Source of the DNA: Lentisphaeria bacterium
GTDB taxonomy: Bacteria; Verrucomicrobiota; Lentisphaeria; Victivallales; Victivallaceae
Reading direction: 5' to 3'
NCBI GenBank assembly: GCA_900768515.1
Contig: CAAGDG010000059.1
Coordinates: 1-23,059 of the forward strand
Length of the DNA stretch: 23,059 nucleotides
Positions 1-6,255 of the stretch are shown piece by piece. Every line of letters starts with the position of its first letter. Positions within the stretch are counted from its first letter, which is position 1. Both the position numbers and the translations under genes were made by a program. The notes beneath the pieces are model-generated. The model made no database searches, was not told where the DNA came from, and saw nothing but the letters and a program-made list of their open reading frames with translations.

Positions 1-349
1 AAAGAAAGTTGGCTAAGAAAAGCTGTAACCAGGGGAGAAGGTTCCCCCCTGCCCCCTCGGTTCGCGAAACAGGCTTGCCGGGGGAAGGATTCCTGTAACC
101 AGAAGGGAGGATTCACCTCCGCTCTTCTTCCTCAGCCCGGTATTTTTCAGCGGGAAATCCGTGTTAGGAAGAAAATTCAGCTGATTTTTTCAAAAGAAAC
201 CGGCAGACTGGAAGTTCTCGGTATCCCCAACAACGGAATAAACAGATCCCCCGCCCCGCTTTCCGGGAATCAGTCAAGCTCCCCACATGAAAAAGGCCGT
301 CCCCTCCACGTCGGCGGGAACGACCCTTCTCTTCACCCCGGAAGAACAC
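1..349. other. Non-coding stretch with short repeats, no supported gene
   Basis: No convincing gene is visible. The only open frame of note (minus strand, 164-349) would start with GTG directly after the stop of the XRE gene. It has no ribosome binding site and is Arg/Gly-rich, so I do not call it. The first 120 bases hold two copies of a CTGTAACCAG element, each followed by a small hairpin (see the separate entry). A C-rich patch at about 43-57 follows the first copy. It resembles the C-rich patch at about 9852-9870 and may be part of a dispersed extragenic repeat. No U-tract terminator for the minus-strand XRE gene was found. Confidence 0.5.
23..120. repeat. Two direct copies of CTGTAACCAG, each followed by a hairpin
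   Basis: CTGTAACCAG occurs at 23-32 and 93-102, 70 bp apart. Each copy runs into a short G-rich/C-rich inverted repeat: GGGGA (32-36) with TCCCC (43-47), and GGAGG (106-110) with CCTCC (116-120). The arms differ in sequence while the layout is kept, which suggests a repeated structured element. Its function is unknown. It could belong to a gene left of the window. Confidence 0.5.
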
Positions 350-745
350 TCAAAGTGAATTGATCAGCAGCTCATTGATATTGGCCAGCGCCTTCTTGCG
401 CGCATCCAGTTTGAGCATCCGGAAATCACTGAGCAACTTCTTCTCCAACGGGTCCTTCGCCGTGAATTCAAGGTCGGCTATCTCATAGAAAAAGCCGGTC
501 TTGTCCTCGACGAAACAACTGGTCAGCATCCGCTGCTGCGCAATCGGAACCTGCCGGGAATTCAAATGCTGCAAAATGGCGTCCATCTGTTCCCGGCTCG
601 GCAGGTTTTTGCCGCTCAACAACTTGGAAACATACTGAGAGGTGACGCCAATTGCATTGGCCAGCGTCACATTCTTGATCCCGTATTGGGATATGATGTT
701 TTTCAATGCCGGAGGAAATTTTTTTTCACCACAATTGGCTGCCAT
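350..745 (-). CDS. XRE/Cro-type helix-turn-helix regulator
   Basis: A 131-residue protein, probably a cytoplasmic DNA-binding regulator. Residues about 11-62 match a lambda-repressor-like (Cro/C1) helix-turn-helix: a helix at PPALKNIISQY, then TLANAIGVTSQYVSKLLSGKN, which is the usual turn and recognition-helix pattern, and then a further helix to about residue 62. The C-terminal half (residues 65-131) is a short charged region that I do not recognise and may be for dimerisation. The ATG at 745 has an AGGAAAGG-like ribosome binding site upstream. A good minus-strand promoter lies about 300 nt upstream (1051-1079), so the mRNA leader is long and carries two sets of direct repeats that could be operators. 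The targets are unknown. It could regulate itself or the adjacent partner-switch gene. Confidence 0.8.
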   Translation of the reverse strand: MAANCGEKKFPPALKNIISQYGIKNVTLANAIGVTSQYVSKLLSGKNLPSREQMDAILQHLNSRQVPIAQQRMLTSCFVEDKTGFFYEIADLEFTAKDPLEKKLLSDFRMLKLDARKKALANINELLINSL

Positions 746-855
746 CTTCCAAACCCTTTCCTGTTAGACAACTACCCAAGGACCGGCGGCAACCGTCTCT
801 CCCGCCCGCTCCTCCATCCAAATCAACTCGCCGGATCGCACACCTGCTCGGATAA

Positions 856-886
856 AAAGCTTCGACGCTGACGAAAGCTTCGACGC
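856..886. repeat. Tandem 13-bp direct repeat, 18-bp period
   Basis: AAAGCTTCGACGC occurs at 856-868 and again at 874-886, identical in both copies. The 18-bp period is close to two helical turns, which would place two bound proteins nearly on the same face of the DNA. It lies in the leader of the XRE regulator, about 110-140 bp before its start codon, so it is a candidate operator. Confidence 0.55.
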
Positions 887-913
887 CTTCCGGAGATTTT
901 ACCATGCCCCCCT

Positions 914-1000
914 CCCGTGCCCCATTCATACACCGGAGGATCTGGCAAACCGCCCCTTCTCTTCGCCGCCGCCTTCCCGTGCCCCATTTGTACACAGGAG
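914..1000. repeat. Imperfect 25-bp direct repeat, 62-bp period
   Basis: Copies lie at 914-938 and 976-1000. Both begin CCCGTGCCCCATT and end in GGAG, with four differences in 25 positions. The unit sits in the XRE leader between promoter and start codon. Whether it acts as DNA (operator) or RNA (leader structure) cannot be told from one example. Confidence 0.5.
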
Positions 1001-1050
1001 AACCCGCACACAGCATGCAGAACACCCAACGGTTAATTTCAAAACGTTTT

Positions 1051-1079
1051 ACTATACTTCCAAAACAGATATCATGCAA
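1051..1079 (-). promoter_or_regulatory. Promoter for the XRE regulator
   Basis: Read on the minus strand: TTGCAT (1079-1074), 17-bp spacer, TATAGT (1056-1051). Transcription would start near 1044 and give a leader of about 300 nt before the XRE start codon. Confidence 0.6.
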
Positions 1080-1139
1080 ACCGAAACAATCTTTTTTCAA
1101 CAAAAAATCCTAAAAAAAAGGGATCCCTAATAAAAAACA

Positions 1140-2780
1140 CTATTTTCTCACGGAACTCTTCGCCTTTTCTTCGGAAAGTTTTACCGTAAAATCAGTCTCG
1201 TTCATGGACCGGTACCGTTTCCGGGAAACCGTCGAGGCAATCTGCAGAATGATCGGCATTCCCCGCCCCGAAACGGAACGGCTGTCGTTCAATGACTCCA
1301 GCACGGCGGTTGCCCGCTTCTGCAGCTTCGGATCAATACCCCACTGCCGACCGCGGTCCAGCACCGAAATCAGCACCCGGTCCGCGCGAACCCGCACCTC
1401 GATCAAGATCCCTGCGCAGGTCTGCCGGGCACCTTCGAAACCGTGCAGCACAATGTTGTTCAGAAATTCACTCAAGAGCAGTTCGCACCGGGTGGCCGCA
1501 TCAGAATTCCCGGTCTCCTTCTGCACAAAAGCGGCAGCCTCCCCGACCATCCGGCTCACATCGCTCGTCCGGGGCTGAAGATAGCGAACGAAACTGCCGG
1601 TCCTGCCGCGCCGTTTCTGCATCGCAACGATGAATACATCATCCGGAGCAATCTGATAACCGATCTGTTCGAGCGCACTGCGAAGTTGAAACGGGATCGA
1701 CGCCGGATGCGCCTGAGCCCCCAGCGAACCGAACAGCTTCAGAAACGTCTCCTGGTCCAGGGAACGCTCATCCTCGCTCCGGCAGAGATCGAACAATCCG
1801 TCCGTGTATCCGAGAAAAATGTCGTCATCCTCGAAGTGGAACCGCACATTTTCCGATTCCAGATACGGATTTCCGCCGCGCCAGCCGATCGGGATGCTGC
1901 CGCGCCGCTCCGGATTGACCTCCCGCACGGAACCGTCGGAAGGGGAACAGACCAGCAGTCCCGGATGTCCGGCATTGTGAAGCTCCAGCGTGTTCCGGGA
2001 AAAATCGAAAATCCCGATCAGACAGGTCATGTAGTTTTCACCATGGAGATCGTTCCGGAAGAACTCATTGATCCGATTCATGATGATATGGGGGCGCAGC
2101 ACCTGCCGGCCGAAATCCGCCAGCAGCAGCTTCAGAAACGCCTGGAGCGCGGTCATGTAGAGCGCCGCCTGTATCCCGTGCCCGGCGATGTCTCCGATCA
2201 GAAAAAAACAGTGCCGCGCATCGATCCGGGAAACCTGAAACACATCTCCGGAAACCTTGAAATTCGGTTCATAGCAGTAGGAATAAAGCAGCTGGTCGCT
2301 GCTGCCGCACCAGGGGGGAAGCAGAATTTTCTGCACCCCGCCGGCCAGTTCGAGATCATCCTCGATCCGGCGGTAGAGGCAGTCGGAAGCGTCCACTTCG
2401 CGATAGGTGGCGACCACCTGTTCGATCTTCTCCAGCAACATTTTCTTGCTGAATGACTTGTTCATGTAATAGGAGTACGGGTCCGCCGTAATGCGGTTCA
2501 CCAGGGAACTGTCGATGTCATCCAGCAGCGAGGTCAGAAAGATGATCGGAACCTTCTTGTTCCGCTCCCGGATCAGCTGGCGCACTTCAAACCCGTCGAT
2601 TCCCTCCATCAGAATGTCGAGCAGAATGACGTCGAAGGTCCCGCGCTTGAATTCCGCAAGCGCGCTCTGGCCGTCCCGGCAGGAGGTCAACCAGAACCGG
2701 TCGGCGGGCAGACAGGCCTCCAGGAGAAGCAGATTGAACTCCTCGTCATCCACGGCCAAAACCCGATACGGATTCGTCAT
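1140..2780 (-). CDS. Receiver + SpoIIE/PP2C phosphatase + HATPase fusion (partner-switch regulator)
   Basis: A 546-residue cytoplasmic signalling protein with three domains. Residues 5-125 form a complete response-regulator receiver: acidic pair D11/D12, phospho-acceptor D55 in VILLDIL, T83 and K108. Residues about 160-380 are a SpoIIE-type PP2C Ser/Thr phosphatase with the metal motifs SGDVF and GDIAGHG. Residues about 400-540 are an RsbW/SpoIIAB-like HATPase with an N-box (ELLLSEFLNNIVLHG), a DRG box and a GRGM box. The same order occurs in Pseudomonas HsbR and Shewanella CrsR, where one protein both phosphorylates and dephosphorylates an anti-anti-sigma partner. The divergent STAS gene (3110-3457) is the obvious partner. 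I infer that phosphorylation of D55 shifts the balance between kinase and phosphatase. No sensor kinase or sigma factor gene is in the window. The ATG at 2780 has GGAG 8 nt upstream. Confidence 0.9.
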   Translation of the reverse strand: MTNPYRVLAVDDEEFNLLLLEACLPADRFWLTSCRDGQSALAEFKRGTFDVILLDILMEGIDGFEVRQLIRERNKKVPIIFLTSLLDDIDSSLVNRITADPYSYYMNKSFSKKMLLEKIEQVVATYREVDASDCLYRRIEDDLELAGGVQKILLPPWCGSSDQLLYSYCYEPNFKVSGDVFQVSRIDARHCFFLIGDIAGHGIQAALYMTALQAFLKLLLADFGRQVLRPHIIMNRINEFFRNDLHGENYMTCLIGIFDFSRNTLELHNAGHPGLLVCSPSDGSVREVNPERRGSIPIGWRGGNPYLESENVRFHFEDDDIFLGYTDGLFDLCRSEDERSLDQETFLKLFGSLGAQAHPASIPFQLRSALEQIGYQIAPDDVFIVAMQKRRGRTGSFVRYLQPRTSDVSRMVGEAAAFVQKETGNSDAATRCELLLSEFLNNIVLHGFEGARQTCAGILIEVRVRADRVLISVLDRGRQWGIDPKLQKRATAVLESLNDSRSVSGRGMPIILQIASTVSRKRYRSMNETDFTVKLSEEKAKSSVRK

Positions 2781-2831
2781 TTCCTGAACTCCGGCATCCT
2801 TTTATCACAAAGTAATACTCACTTGTTCAAT

Positions 2832-2859
2832 AATATAATAATATTCGCCAATATTTCAA
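2832..2859 (-). promoter_or_regulatory. Promoter for the receiver-phosphatase-kinase gene
   Basis: Read on the minus strand: TTGAAA (2859-2854), 16-bp spacer, TATATT (2837-2832). The 16-bp spacer and TATATT recur at three other promoters in this window (STAS, small lipoproteins, GT2). The site lies about 50 bp upstream of the start codon in an A/T-rich block. Confidence 0.55.
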
Positions 2860-2912
2860 CCTTCCAGTTTGTTTTTATTCTATAAATTTTCATATTGTCC
2901 CATTGTATTTAA

Positions 2913-2940
2913 AGCCGCATTGTAACAAAAAATTGCGGCT
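2913..2940. promoter_or_regulatory. Inverted repeat between divergent partner-switch promoters
   Basis: AGCCGCA (2913-2919) and TGCGGCT (2934-2940) are perfect 7-bp inverted arms with a 14-bp A/T-rich middle. They sit between the minus-strand promoter at 2832-2859 and the plus-strand promoter at 2968-2995, where an operator or a bidirectional insulating hairpin could act. There is no long T-run on either side, so a classical terminator is less likely. Confidence 0.4.
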
Positions 2941-2967
2941 ATTTTACGGGAAACTGACCTGCTTTTA

Positions 2968-2995
2968 TTGCATTCGGCAAAAAATGTTTTATATT
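2968..2995 (+). promoter_or_regulatory. Promoter for STAS-GT4 unit
   Basis: TTGCAT (2968-2973), 16-bp spacer, TATATT (2990-2995). Transcription would begin near 3002 and leave a leader of about 108 nt before the STAS start at 3110. Confidence 0.6.
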
Positions 2996-3040
2996 AATTT
3001 CGCAGCCGAGGCCGCAAAACGGCAGCGGACGCCGGGGAGT

Positions 3041-3080
3041 CGGTCCCGGCGGACCGGGAAACTTCATACCGTTCCGGGAC
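3041..3080 (+). promoter_or_regulatory. Leader with two mutually exclusive hairpins
   Basis: CGGTCC (3041-3046) pairs perfectly with GGACCG (3051-3056) around a 4-nt loop. GTCCCGG (3043-3049) can instead pair perfectly with CCGGGAC (3074-3080). The two pairings share bases and cannot coexist. The ribosome binding site of the STAS gene (about 3094-3101) follows closely. This may simply be G+C-rich sequence, or it may be a structural switch. Confidence 0.3.
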
Positions 3081-3109
3081 TGGAAGCAACGCGGGGAAGG
3101 AGTATTTTT

Positions 3110-3457
3110 ATGGAAATGCGCGAAGAGCCGTTGGGATCCATCCTGCGGGTGGTTGTCTCCGGGCGTCTTACCGCCGACTGTGCGGAAAATTTCAAACGCT
3201 TCATGGATGAGCGGCTCGGACACAACAACCGGATTGTTCTCGACCTCTCTGAAATGGAGTATATCGACAGCACCGGACTCGGCGCGATCGTCTACGCGTT
3301 GCAGCGCATTTCGGACAGTTCGGGAGCATTGAAGCTCGCTGCGCTCCAGAGCAAGCCCAGAGTGGTCTTCGACATTACCAAAGCTTATAAAATTTTTGAC
3401 ATCTACGATACCGTCGAGGCGGCACGTGCCGCAATCGAAAACGGTCCGGCCCGCTGA
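3110..3457 (+). CDS. STAS-domain anti-anti-sigma-factor-like protein
   Basis: A 115-residue single STAS domain of the SpoIIAA/RsbV type. The signature LSEMEYIDSTGLGAIV contains the phosphorylatable residue, here S54 of D-S-T-G-L. In partner switching, the unphosphorylated protein binds and sequesters the kinase/anti-sigma domain, and phosphorylation blocks binding. Its likely kinase and phosphatase are both on the divergent fusion protein (1140-2780). The open frame extends upstream to 2903, but the ATG at 3110 is chosen because it has a strong GAAGGAG site, gives the normal family length, and the longer frame would run through the promoter at 2968-2995. It is followed after 40 nt by the GT4 gene, probably in the same transcript. 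A CCGCC/GGCGG hairpin (3460-3475) lies between them. Confidence 0.9.
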   Translation: MEMREEPLGSILRVVVSGRLTADCAENFKRFMDERLGHNNRIVLDLSEMEYIDSTGLGAIVYALQRISDSSGALKLAALQSKPRVVFDITKAYKIFDIYDTVEAARAAIENGPAR

Positions 3458-3497
3458 ACCCGCCGGGCCGGGCGGCATTCAGGAGATCCCGCAGCAA

Positions 3498-4736
3498 ATG
3501 TTGAAAACCGCCCAGATTCTCCGCCGATTCAACTTTACGGAGTGGGGAGGAACCGAAAACGTCGTCTGGAACACGATCGGCCATCTCCGCAGCCACAACA
3601 TCTCCTCGGAAATTCTCGCCACCCGTGCGGAAAGTTCCGGAGACTTCGAAGAACGCGACGGGGTGCCGATCCGCCGTTTCGATTTCTTCTACCCCTACTG
3701 GCCGCTTTCAGCGGAGGCGAAGGCCGCCCTCGACCGGCGCGGCGGCGATCCGGTCAGTTTCGCCCTTTACCGCCACCTGGCGACGTCGAACTACAATCTG
3801 CTGCATGTCCACACGCCGGGAAGACTGGCCAGAATCGCGCTCCGGGCGGCCAGGAAACGGAACATTCCCTACATCCTGAGTTTTCACAAAGGAAGTTTCA
3901 ACATTCCGGAAGCGGAAAAGCGCGAGATGCTTGCTCCCCTGCGGGGAACAATTCCGCTGGGCGGGCTGCTCGATGTTCTTTGCGGCTGGCGGAGCGATTG
4001 TGTCAACGGGGCGACCGGAGTCATCTGCGTCGGTGAAACCCAGGCCGGACTTCTGCGGGAAAAGTATCCGTCGAAGCGGATCATCCACCTGCACAATGGA
4101 GTTGATCCGGATAAATTCAACCGTCCGGTCAACGTCGATATCCGCAGAGAGTTCGGCATTCCGGAATCCCGCAAGATCCTGCTCTGCGTCTCCCGGATTG
4201 ATGCGCAGAAGAATCAAAAACTGCTTCTGCGCCTCACTTCCGCGCTCACGGAAGACGGGGAAAACGTCCACGCACTGCTGATCGGCCCGACTCATGCGAC
4301 CTATTACGCGGAAGAGCTGCAACAGCTTGCAAAGAAATTGAGCATCTGCGATCGACTGACCATCATTCCCGGACTTGGCGCCGATGATGAACGGCTGATC
4401 GCCGCTTACCAGGCGGCGGAGGTCTTTGTGCTCCCCTCGCTCGACGAACCATTCGGCATTGTCGTACTCGAAGCGTGGAGCGCCGGAATTCCGGTGCTTG
4501 CCTCGGCGGTCGGCGGGTTGAAACAGCTGGTGCGCGACGGCGTCAACGGACTGTTGTTCGAATCGGACAATCTGACCAGTCTGCTTGAGGCGTACCGGAC
4601 ATTGGAGCACTCCGGCGTTGGCGACCAGCTGGTCGCCAACGCGCGACGCGAGGTCCGCGCCCGTTACAGCTGGGAAACCGTCAGCTCCCGCCTCGCGGAA
4701 TTTTACCGGGAGTGCGTGGAGGAGATGCGCTCATAA
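3498..4736 (+). CDS. GT4-family glycosyltransferase
   Basis: A 412-residue GT-B-fold retaining glycosyltransferase of the 'glycosyltransferase group 1' type. The N-terminal acceptor domain has the GG loop (TEWGGTENV, residues about 14-22). The C-terminal nucleotide-sugar domain contains LCVSRIDAQKNQ and the E-x7-E signature in EPFGIVVLE, followed by GIPVLASAVGG. No signal peptide or membrane segment is seen, so it is cytoplasmic or peripheral, probably transferring a sugar to a polysaccharide or lipid-linked acceptor that cannot be named. The start at ATG 3498 is chosen over the upstream frame opening at 3396, which overlaps the STAS gene. An AGGAG site lies 12 nt upstream, a slightly long spacing. 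Co-transcription with the STAS gene hints at envelope or exopolysaccharide control. The 3' end overlaps the convergent M32 gene by 6 bp. Confidence 0.88.
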   Translation: MLKTAQILRRFNFTEWGGTENVVWNTIGHLRSHNISSEILATRAESSGDFEERDGVPIRRFDFFYPYWPLSAEAKAALDRRGGDPVSFALYRHLATSNYNLLHVHTPGRLARIALRAARKRNIPYILSFHKGSFNIPEAEKREMLAPLRGTIPLGGLLDVLCGWRSDCVNGATGVICVGETQAGLLREKYPSKRIIHLHNGVDPDKFNRPVNVDIRREFGIPESRKILLCVSRIDAQKNQKLLLRLTSALTEDGENVHALLIGPTHATYYAEELQQLAKKLSICDRLTIIPGLGADDERLIAAYQAAEVFVLPSLDEPFGIVVLEAWSAGIPVLASAVGGLKQLVRDGVNGLLFESDNLTSLLEAYRTLEHSGVGDQLVANARREVRARYSWETVSSRLAEFYRECVEEMRS

Positions 4737-6233
4737 ATCGTAAACCGCGCGGAATTTTTCGCGCAGGTATTCGACGTATCCTCCGGCGTCGACGGTTCTT
4801 CTGCCGCAAATCCTTTCGAGAAGCTCGGCCGGGGGCAGGCTCGCCCCGTAACGGTGGAGGTGCTCCCGCAGCCAGGCGCGCAGCGGCGCGAAGCGGCCGG
4901 CGGCAATTTCGTCGTCGATGCCGGGACACTCGGAACGGAGCTGTTTCCAGACCATCGCTCCGATCAGGTTTCCGAGCGCGTAGGTGGGAAAGTAGCCGAA
5001 GTCCCCGAGCGCCCAGTGGATGTCCTGCAGTACGCCGCTCCGGTCGTCGGGCGGCACGATTCCGAGGTAATCGCGCATCCTGCAGTTCCACGCTTCAGGC
5101 AGTTCGGCCACCCGCAGCCGACCGGCGAAGAGTTCTTTTTCCAGTTCGTAGCGCAACATGATGTGCAGATTGTAGGTGGCTTCATCCGCCTCGGTCCGAA
5201 TCAGCGAGGGTTCCACTTTGTTGACCGCGCGGTAAAAGGCCTCGACCGAAACGCCGCCGAGCTGCCGCGGGAAACGCTTCCGCAGTTTCGGGAAGAAGAA
5301 CTTCCAGAAAGGCAGCGAACGGGCGACCTGATTCTCGTAAAGCCGCGACTGCGATTCGTGGAACCCGAGCGAAGCTCCATCCGCGAGCAAACTCCGGTCG
5401 AACGAGGGATTAATCCCCTGCTCGTAGATCGCGTGGCCGCACTCGTGAACCGCGCTGAGCAGGCAGGAGAGCGGAAGCGTACGGACCACCCGCGTCGTGA
5501 TCCGCACATCGGACAATCCGAAACTGGTCGTAAATGGGTGTTCGGTCAGATCGAGCCGCCCCCGGTTGAAATCGTATCCGAGACGACGCACCGCCATCCG
5601 GGAGAAGGAGAGCTGGGCGGACGCGCCAAACTCTCCGGAAAGAAAGGAATCCTCCACCTGCGGACGCGCCGCGATCTCCCGCACCAGTGCGGTCTGCGCC
5701 ACCCGGAGCGTATCGAACACCCGGTCCAGTTCCGCGGAAACGGCCCCCTCCTCGTAGTCATCGAGCAGAGCGTCGTAGGGGGAATCGAACTCCGGAAAAA
5801 GCGACGCATATTCGTTTTTCAGCTCCACCATCCGTTCCAGATCCGGCGCCAGAAGCCGGAAGTCGGCGCTCTCCCTCGCCCGAAGCCACGCATTGTAGGC
5901 ATTGCCGGCCGCGGAGGAGATGGCCGCGACCAGGCGGCCGGGAACGCGGGTCCTTCGCCGGTAATCGCGGGCGACCCGGCGCAGAAAGGCCGCCTCGAAT
6001 GAATCGGGTTCAAACGACTCCCGCTCGAGCCGTTCCAGCAGCCGCCCGATGGCCGGCGACGTGGAGCGGCGGTGGATGACGCCGGCCAGAGTCCCGCTCT
6101 GAAGCGTGCGTTCGGCGGCGGCGCCCGGAGGCAGTCCGACCTGAAGGTCCCAGTCCAGAAGTGCGGCGGCGGCGCGAAGATCACAAATTTCCGCAACCAG
6201 CTGCCGAAGTCGCTCGAAATCCCGGTTTTTCAT
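4731..6233 (-). CDS. M32-family metallocarboxypeptidase (carboxypeptidase Taq type)
   Basis: A 500-residue protein, the usual length for M32 zinc carboxypeptidases, which remove C-terminal residues from peptides in the cytoplasm. The zinc-binding HEXXH is HECGH at residues 263-267, in the context LLSAVHECGHAIYEQG. The other family blocks are present upstream and downstream: EHPFTTSFG, DVRITTR, and LGFHESQSRLYEN shortly after the HEXXH. There is no signal peptide. The ATG at 6233 has GGGAG 7 nt upstream. It lies 22 nt downstream of the carboxylesterase stop on the same strand and is probably the last gene of the DeoC-like/esterase/peptidase unit. It converges on the GT4 gene with a 6-bp overlap and no room for a separate terminator. 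Confidence 0.93.
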   Translation of the reverse strand: MKNRDFERLRQLVAEICDLRAAAALLDWDLQVGLPPGAAAERTLQSGTLAGVIHRRSTSPAIGRLLERLERESFEPDSFEAAFLRRVARDYRRRTRVPGRLVAAISSAAGNAYNAWLRARESADFRLLAPDLERMVELKNEYASLFPEFDSPYDALLDDYEEGAVSAELDRVFDTLRVAQTALVREIAARPQVEDSFLSGEFGASAQLSFSRMAVRRLGYDFNRGRLDLTEHPFTTSFGLSDVRITTRVVRTLPLSCLLSAVHECGHAIYEQGINPSFDRSLLADGASLGFHESQSRLYENQVARSLPFWKFFFPKLRKRFPRQLGGVSVEAFYRAVNKVEPSLIRTEADEATYNLHIMLRYELEKELFAGRLRVAELPEAWNCRMRDYLGIVPPDDRSGVLQDIHWALGDFGYFPTYALGNLIGAMVWKQLRSECPGIDDEIAAGRFAPLRAWLREHLHRYGASLPPAELLERICGRRTVDAGGYVEYLREKFRAVYDL

Positions 6234-6255
6234 GATATAACTCCCGATTATACCG

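Larger units (their letters stand above)
746..1139. other. Intergenic region: XRE promoter, long leader, direct repeats
   Basis: This stretch lies upstream of the XRE gene and downstream of the response-regulator gene, both on the minus strand. It holds a minus-strand promoter (1051-1079), two kinds of direct repeat (856-886 and 914-1000), and A/T runs at 1090-1138 that include AGGGATCCCT followed by T8 on the minus strand. The last may be a weak terminator for the response-regulator gene, although the stem is very short. Open frames here are Arg/Gly-rich without ribosome binding sites and are not called. Confidence 0.5.

Noticed and set aside
164..349. 61-residue minus-strand open frame
   Set aside because: It starts with GTG directly after the XRE stop, has no ribosome binding site, is Arg/Gly-rich and matches no family.
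726..1103. Minus-strand open frame in the XRE leader
   Set aside because: It overlaps the XRE start and the promoter, is low in complexity with Arg/Gly runs, and lacks a ribosome binding site. The repeats explain its length.
1443..2456. 337-residue plus-strand open frame
   Set aside because: It is antisense to the receiver-phosphatase-kinase gene, whose domains are fully intact. Long antisense frames are expected in G+C-rich DNA.
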